A stretch of 64,000 bases of DNA from Amoebidium appalachense (taxonomy: Eukaryota; Ichthyosporea), in assembly GCA_963693365.1 (NCBI GenBank), contig CAVNZM010000005.1, forward strand, positions 1,860,001-1,924,000. Direction: 5' to 3'. The translations under genes were made by a program, and so were the position numbers. Numbering within the stretch: the first letter of the stretch is position 1; the number at the start of each line of letters is the position of its first letter. This document shows positions 54,851 through 64,000 of the stretch, piece after piece. A model generated the notes under the pieces. The model was not told the origin of the DNA, made no database searches, and saw only the letters and a program-made list of their open reading frames with translations.

Positions 54851-56899
54851 AAAGGTGCCGCGGAGTCATCCGTGTCACGGCACGCAGAAAAACGGAAAAA
54901 ACTGGTGAACAGACACAGTTGCATACATGAGCACACACATCTGTATATGCACCAATAAATTAGACATCCGTATAATTTCATTCATCCATATCGATATTCC
55001 TACTTTTTTTTTTAATTTCCTTATAAAAATGTTCAAGCACCATGATCGATCCAATCATTGCGGCGGCAGGGCAACCAGCAGGGCCGCAGAGGGGCAAAAA
55101 CACACCGAGGCTTTTCTGATGCTTTTACCCTCCTCAAATAGATCTCTACATGTTCTACTTAATGATCAAGCGACAATAATACCACCAAGGCAAGCAAAAA
55201 CGAGCAGCCTAATGCGAAAGAAGAGATCAGGGTTGGATCTTTTTGTTAAAGGGTTTGTTAATACTAAACCACTTGCAATGGACTGAAAATAGGCATGCAT
55301 GTGACACGTGCATTGAATTTGCGGGCGCCGTCGCTTTGTTGATCCGGTTGCGATCACGAGTAGAGCGTTCATGAAAAGGTTTTTTATTGGTTGGTTCCGT
55401 ATGTGTCTATCTCGTTTGACGATTATATATATTTCTATATCACGTGCATCGTGTCTGATTATATATATAAGTCGTCGTCTGCCGCAGGTGTCCAAAAATA
55501 TATATTCCTTTTCATTATTATGGGATACATCGATTTGATAGCTTATTTTTTTGTGACAAAAAGATAAACCATTAACGTCACGGTAATAAACAATTGCAGG
55601 CCTATGGTCCTGCGTTTTTGCAGATTTCCTTCAATTTGTTTCTCGCAATTGCATAGTTATCTAATCTGCTTTCGGCTGCTTTTGTCAGAGAAGAGGGGCA
55701 AAAATTACGTAACGTGGCTCGCCACCACGGCCATACATGCGGCGCACTTACGCAGATTAGGGTGTGAAATTTGTGCTTTGGACAGAGGTCATGTCAGTAG
55801 TTTTCCCCAGGCTAGACTGCCCTTTGGGGCCACCAGCATTTTTTTCTATCAAATACTCTACCCTACCTATGAGTAATATGAATGGCCTAAGCTCAAAATT
55901 TAAGGAAACGCTTTGGACTTCCAGGGACGCAATGTCAAGGCCACAAGCCGTATGTTTTATAATTTCACAGCCTGGATCAGCCGAAGCGCGCCACAAAACA
56001 ACCGCCAAAAAAACGGTCGGAATTAGAATTTCAGCGACAACCAGCTTCGGAACAAATGGCCCAACAAATGCTGCGGTTTGTTGCTTATATATGTGGTCGG
56101 CTGTAGTATGATATATGTAAAAACAAAAGCGGTTCCTGAGCCTTGAAATATATAATCCTGCGTTTTTTTTCAAACTTCAACTTCACCGTGACTCAAAAAC
56201 CGAGATTTGTACCGGCTCGCATGCTGATTGGTTAGTATCCCGCCAGGGCGTCATTTGATTGGCTTAATGCGACAAGGAGGGGGGGCGATCAGTTTCTGAC
56301 AAGGCTACTTACTATCCACCAGAGCAGAGAATTCAAAAAATATAGTATTGAATGAGCTTGCTGCTTTCAGGGGTGTTTTATATATTGAATAAAAACCATA
56401 CAGTATAATATGGGCCAGCTTCTAGATCATCTTGTGCTTTATAACCAATAGTTGTCCGGCAGATGCTTCTCCAAAGCCGACGGCAATCTCCGGGGAATCC
56501 ATTTGCACCAGTCAGCTCGTGACAGCCTTCCATAAGTCTACAAAGCCTATACCCATCCATTACAGGATGGCTTTTGATGCCGCGATGGCAATTCTATGGT
56601 CCACAGCCGTTCGAAGCTACAGTGTTCTGATATCCATTTAAACGTTTAAGAACCAATCATGTATTAGTTTCTGTTTTAATATTGTATAATATTCACATTT
56701 ATCATGTATAGCTGCTAGCGTTGTTTCGTCGTGTTCAAGCTTGTGGCACTTGAACGTAGAAACAGCCAAAGTAAGGGCGGGCACATTTCCATCGTCATTT
56801 CCCCTCTTTATTGAAAGCCTACGTTTGGCCGTAAGGATTCTGCGTTTTGTTACTTCTCTATTAGTTTAGGTGTTTCTAAGACGTCTTTTTTTCCTGCGA
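54851..56899. other. Intergenic, no gene recognised
   Basis: About 2 kb of AT-moderate complex sequence, nearly free of microsatellites and with only short ORFs. It includes the 5' flank of the intronless ORF at 56900. Confidence 0.45.
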
Positions 56900-57793
56900 A
56901 TGGCCCCCTCTGTCTCCTATTCTGCTCCACAGCTGGACGCGCAGCAGGTTGTTGAGTCGGTCAGTGACTGGCGTGGTGCTTACTCTAAGACGAATAGCAC
57001 AAACAACAGCCCAAAAACATGGCATGACCAGGAACTTGACTCGTCCCTTTCTCAGCCCAAAACAACGGATTCGCCGATAGTTTGCGACTCAGTGGAGGTC
57101 CCTTTCACGGCTGATAATGAAGATGATAGCGGTGTCATTTTGGCGCCTCCACGCCTCATTCCCAACCGTGTTCGCAACGCAAACATGGTCCCCATCCGCT
57201 ACTACGTCCACAAATCCCCTCGGGAGACGTACAGTTTTGCACGCGTGAAGGCTCTTTGGGATACGCCTGTGGTTGTAAACAAGGGTACCCCACCCCGTAC
57301 CCCTCTCCAGAGCCAGCACCTCGTCCATCATTGCCGTCACTGCTACCAAGCCATGCAGGTAGACAGCGAAGGGGAGCGAGGGTTCTTCGGTTTCTCGCAG
57401 GGTCATTTTTCACAGGGCAGCCCCTTTCTGTACAGCAACCAGTCTTACTTTCAGCATTTCTGGCAGTCGAACGAGCACAGCGTGCACAACCCCTTCTGCA
57501 GTGGTGACCCTTCTCTGGTAACTCCAGCCAGTGTGAGTGAGGACAATGCAGGCACATCGGAAATTTCTTCAGAAAGGAATTGCGGGCAGGAGACACGTAT
57601 GGATACCTCAAGTGCACCGACGCCAACTGTAGAAGCTGTTGGTGCTGACGATCGGTCTGAATCCATGTCGAGCATGACCTTCGAAAGTTCGGATGTAACC
57701 ATGAAGATGGCGGATGTTGAGGCGAACAATGAGAATGTGTTGAATGGCTTCTTCATGCCCGTGGTCCCGAGCACTGTGGATGTCTGCTCGTAG
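56900..57793 (+). CDS. Intronless orphan protein
   Basis: The ATG at 56900 (context GCGAATGG) opens a 297-codon frame ending TAG at 57793; the frame extends upstream without an ATG. The protein is hydrophilic, with no signal peptide or membrane span. The middle has a His/Cys cluster (HLVHHCRHC) and an aromatic/Gln/Ser-rich stretch (FFGFSQGHFSQGSPF). The C-terminal third is rich in Ser, Glu, Asp and Thr and probably disordered. Composition is not microsatellite-derived, and codon usage looks like genuine coding. I do not recognise the family. A regulatory or scaffold protein is possible but not shown. Confidence 0.55.
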   Translation: MAPSVSYSAPQLDAQQVVESVSDWRGAYSKTNSTNNSPKTWHDQELDSSLSQPKTTDSPIVCDSVEVPFTADNEDDSGVILAPPRLIPNRVRNANMVPIRYYVHKSPRETYSFARVKALWDTPVVVNKGTPPRTPLQSQHLVHHCRHCYQAMQVDSEGERGFFGFSQGHFSQGSPFLYSNQSYFQHFWQSNEHSVHNPFCSGDPSLVTPASVSEDNAGTSEISSERNCGQETRMDTSSAPTPTVEAVGADDRSESMSSMTFESSDVTMKMADVEANNENVLNGFFMPVVPSTVDVCS

Positions 57794-58590
57794 TCTGGGG
57801 TTTGTGGACCTGTATAGTGCAAGGTAGTAATTTTTGTAGATAGATTATGCACTCTTTCAGACTTGTTTACGATTTATTGATATATGTAATTGTTAACAAA
57901 ATTTCGTATACTCGACCCGCGCGTTATGCTTGTGACCTGGAGTGTGATCAAATCAGTACCAAGCACATTACAACTGATTGCCATTTGTTATGTTGTCTTA
58001 AAGCGTCGACAAAAATTGTGGTCGAAAATGTAGGAATTGCACGTAGCAACATTGACATATATGTTGATTTGAGCGTATATTGCCTATTAGAAAGGATTTT
58101 TATTTTAATTTCTTTTTGCGACTGCCATATTTGCACATAGGGGCGGCTGGGTCCCCCTTCTGTCCGTGAATGTTCCTTGCCCGTGTGGGCTTCTTTGCAA
58201 GTAAATACTGCCTATTTTTAGCTGTTGTGTTCACTCTGAGTGCCTCAAGGTATCGTGACAATTTTATGAGTAAATATTTGACCACAGCTGTGGATCCGGA
58301 GTGGTGAGCAATCATGGTGGCACATATAGCAGGCAACTGGCAGTTGTCATGATATCCGAGCTGCAAGGTGTACGGCAGAGCAAACGCTGCAAGTGTGCTT
58401 GCACTGTTCGATTTTTCCTGGTACGTTTGTGGACACCACTCTTTTGACCATGTAGTAGAAGTGTTCGGTGCAAGGCACCCTAGATCTGCCAGGGCTGCCG
58501 AAATCTCCACACATCACACGATAACAATATGTGCTTGCCGAAATCCAGGGGGATCGACGGGTGGGAAAGGAGGAGGATGAGGTGAAGGGG
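57794..58590. other. Intergenic, nothing recognised
   Basis: AT-rich sequence follows the orphan ORF and probably includes its 3' UTR. No further gene was supported. Confidence 0.5.
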
Positions 58591-58916
58591 GGGGGGGGGG
58601 GGGGGGGGGGAGTTGTTGGTCACTTGAACAGAACTGAGTATGAATGTGTACCACACGTATACAGCTACCTTTTGAGGTATACGTCATTATGGTACTCAAA
58701 GTTTTATTGCTTTTTGCGCGTCGACGCCCCCAAATATTAAACCTCTTAAGCTTACATGGCATTGGGCCTATTTCTGCCCTTGCAAGAAATGACACTCAAG
58801 TGCAAAACTGTCCACCATGCAGTGACCCCCCAGCCCTTTCCCCCCCAAACACACATTTTCACCCGCTCCGACCCCCCCCCCCCGACCCCCTTCCCTCTCC
58901 TCCTCCCCCCCCCCCC

Positions 58917-58948
<32 letters not shown>

Positions 58949-59279
58949 CCCCCCTCCTCCCCCACCACCAAACACATTGTCACCCACTCTGACCCCCCCC
59001 CCCTCCCCCCCTGCCAAGCACATACTCACCCACACACACAAATACACACACATTACCCCTCCCACAACAACTCCCACCTTCATCCCTCGTTACACATCTG
59101 ATCAAGACACCACCACCATCACCAGAGAGTGAGAGTTCTTAAGCTATTACATATTCCACGGCAAAAATTTAAAAAGCACGAACACGGAGTAGCAGCCAAA
59201 GAAAGGAGAAACGGAGGAAGGAAACGGAGTAGGGAGGGGGACGAGGGAGAGGAGAAGGTACACAAAGAAGGGTGTGTGT

Positions 59280-59312
<33 letters not shown>

Positions 59313-59815
59313 CATGTGTGTGTGTGTGTGTGTGTGATGTGTGTGTGTTTGGAGGGGGAGGGTGGGTGGGGGGAGGGGGGGAGGACGAGAGAGAATAGTC
59401 GTGGAGGGGGGAATTTACCGTGTGTATCTATGATCAGAGTGAAATAACGCTACTACCCTAATGCCAAGATGCAGTGCAAGAACAAGTGGAAAGGTGTGAC
59501 ATACATTTAAAAAAGGAGTCCATAAAAAAAAAGGAATGAACTAGTCTGTGATACCCGTTAGGAAAGGAGGCAGAAAGAGTATTTACTAGTACCTACTTAT
59601 ACGGGGGCGGGGCCAAAAGTACGTGATAATATTATGGTGCAAGGGAAATGCCATCACCTGAAACTAGGGCTGCATACAAAGATAGCGAACGGCTTGCCTG
59701 CCTGCATGCCTGTGCAGCTACTAAATAATATTTAAAGCCAATCACAGTTCCGCCGCAAAGGGCGGAGGAGGGGGGGGAAGGGAGGGGAGGGAGGGGTGCT
59801 TCTGTCAATTCTGGC
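58591..59815. repeat. G, C and (GT)n tracts between two genes
   Basis: G run (58588-58610), C-rich runs (58870-59005), GT (59271-59350), G-rich sequence to 59390, then complex sequence with a GC box and an ATTGG/CCAAT box (59600-59760). No exon was seen before 59816. Confidence 0.7.
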
Positions 59816-63631
<3,816 letters not shown>

Positions 63632-63649
63632 CTGCAGCCCATCAACATT

Positions 63650-63688
63650 CAGTTAGTCTCAAACCCCAGCCCCCCCAGCCCAGCCCAG

Positions 63689-63734
<46 letters not shown>

Positions 63735-63955
63735 CCCGCCCGCCCGTTCGCCTGCCTGCCCGCCCGCCCACCGCTGTGCTCGTCCCCGATCAAATTGGTA
63801 ACACATTCATAGGTGCAGTATTTGTGTTGGGCTTTACATGGTGGTCAATGGGTTGAAACTCTGGTATTGGAAGGACGTACAATGTAACAAACACAGCTAC
63901 CGCCCTCCTCCCCCCCCCCTCCCCTCCCCCCCCCCCCTCTCCCCCAATAATAATG

Positions 63956-64000
<45 letters not shown>
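63650..64000. repeat. C tract, (CCCG)n and terminal (TAA)n
   Basis: A C run of about 45 (63688-63733) leads into CCGCCCG repeats. Complex sequence with no recognised exon follows. C-rich sequence (63908-63945) and a (TAA)n trinucleotide tract (63946-64000) end the window. Confidence 0.95.

Overview
This is a nuclear contig from a eukaryote with introns. It has interrupted protein-coding genes, canonical GT-AG introns, a non-LTR-type reverse transcriptase, TATA boxes, and no bacterial operon structure. Homopolymer (G)n/(C)n tracts and (CA)n, (GT)n, (GA)n and (CT)n microsatellites are extremely dense and sit mostly in introns and intergenic DNA. I cannot name the species. The protein set (spherulin-4-like, questin-oxidase-like, Kazal and cystatin inhibitors, stand-alone cyclodeaminase) would suit a unicellular or fungus-like protist. 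No tRNA, rRNA or CRISPR array was recognised.

Layout. 350-1353 (-): three exons of an unrecognised gene, with a further possible exon near 3207. 3.5-7.4 kb: microsatellites and no firm gene. 7439: TATA box. 8994-9754 (+): terminal exon of a cysteine-rich orphan protein. 11784-16519 (-): complete 8-exon gene for a secreted PAN-like plus spherulin-4-like protein of 440 aa. 17.0-20.4 kb: large repeat block. 20409-26700 (-): nine exons of a questin-oxidase-like protein, first exon not found. 29455-31758 (-): complete 4-exon secreted Kazal-type inhibitor of 217 aa. 32861-37777: a 232-bp tandem array interrupted by a 4.3-kb element with terminal inverted repeats, a 3-bp target duplication, and an endonuclease plus reverse transcriptase ORF broken by one frameshift. 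40402-41175 (+): intronless cyclodeaminase/cyclohydrolase with a presequence-like N-terminus. 45803-50026 (+): complete 7-exon membrane-anchored double cystatin of 303 aa. 56900-57793 (+): intronless orphan ORF. 59816-63631 (-): 3' part of an HhH-GPD DNA-3-methyladenine glycosylase gene, whose 5' end is outside the window or not found.

The genes do not form one pathway. Two of them (Kazal, cystatin) encode secreted or surface protease inhibitors of different classes, and a third encodes a secreted carbohydrate-type surface protein. The most notable features are the TIR-bounded reverse-transcriptase element inserted in a satellite-like array, and the repeated use of (GT)n and (CA)n microsatellites directly as 5' and 3' splice sites.

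Exon models were built by hand from splice consensus, reading phase and family motifs. Every internal junction quoted preserves the reading frame unless stated.
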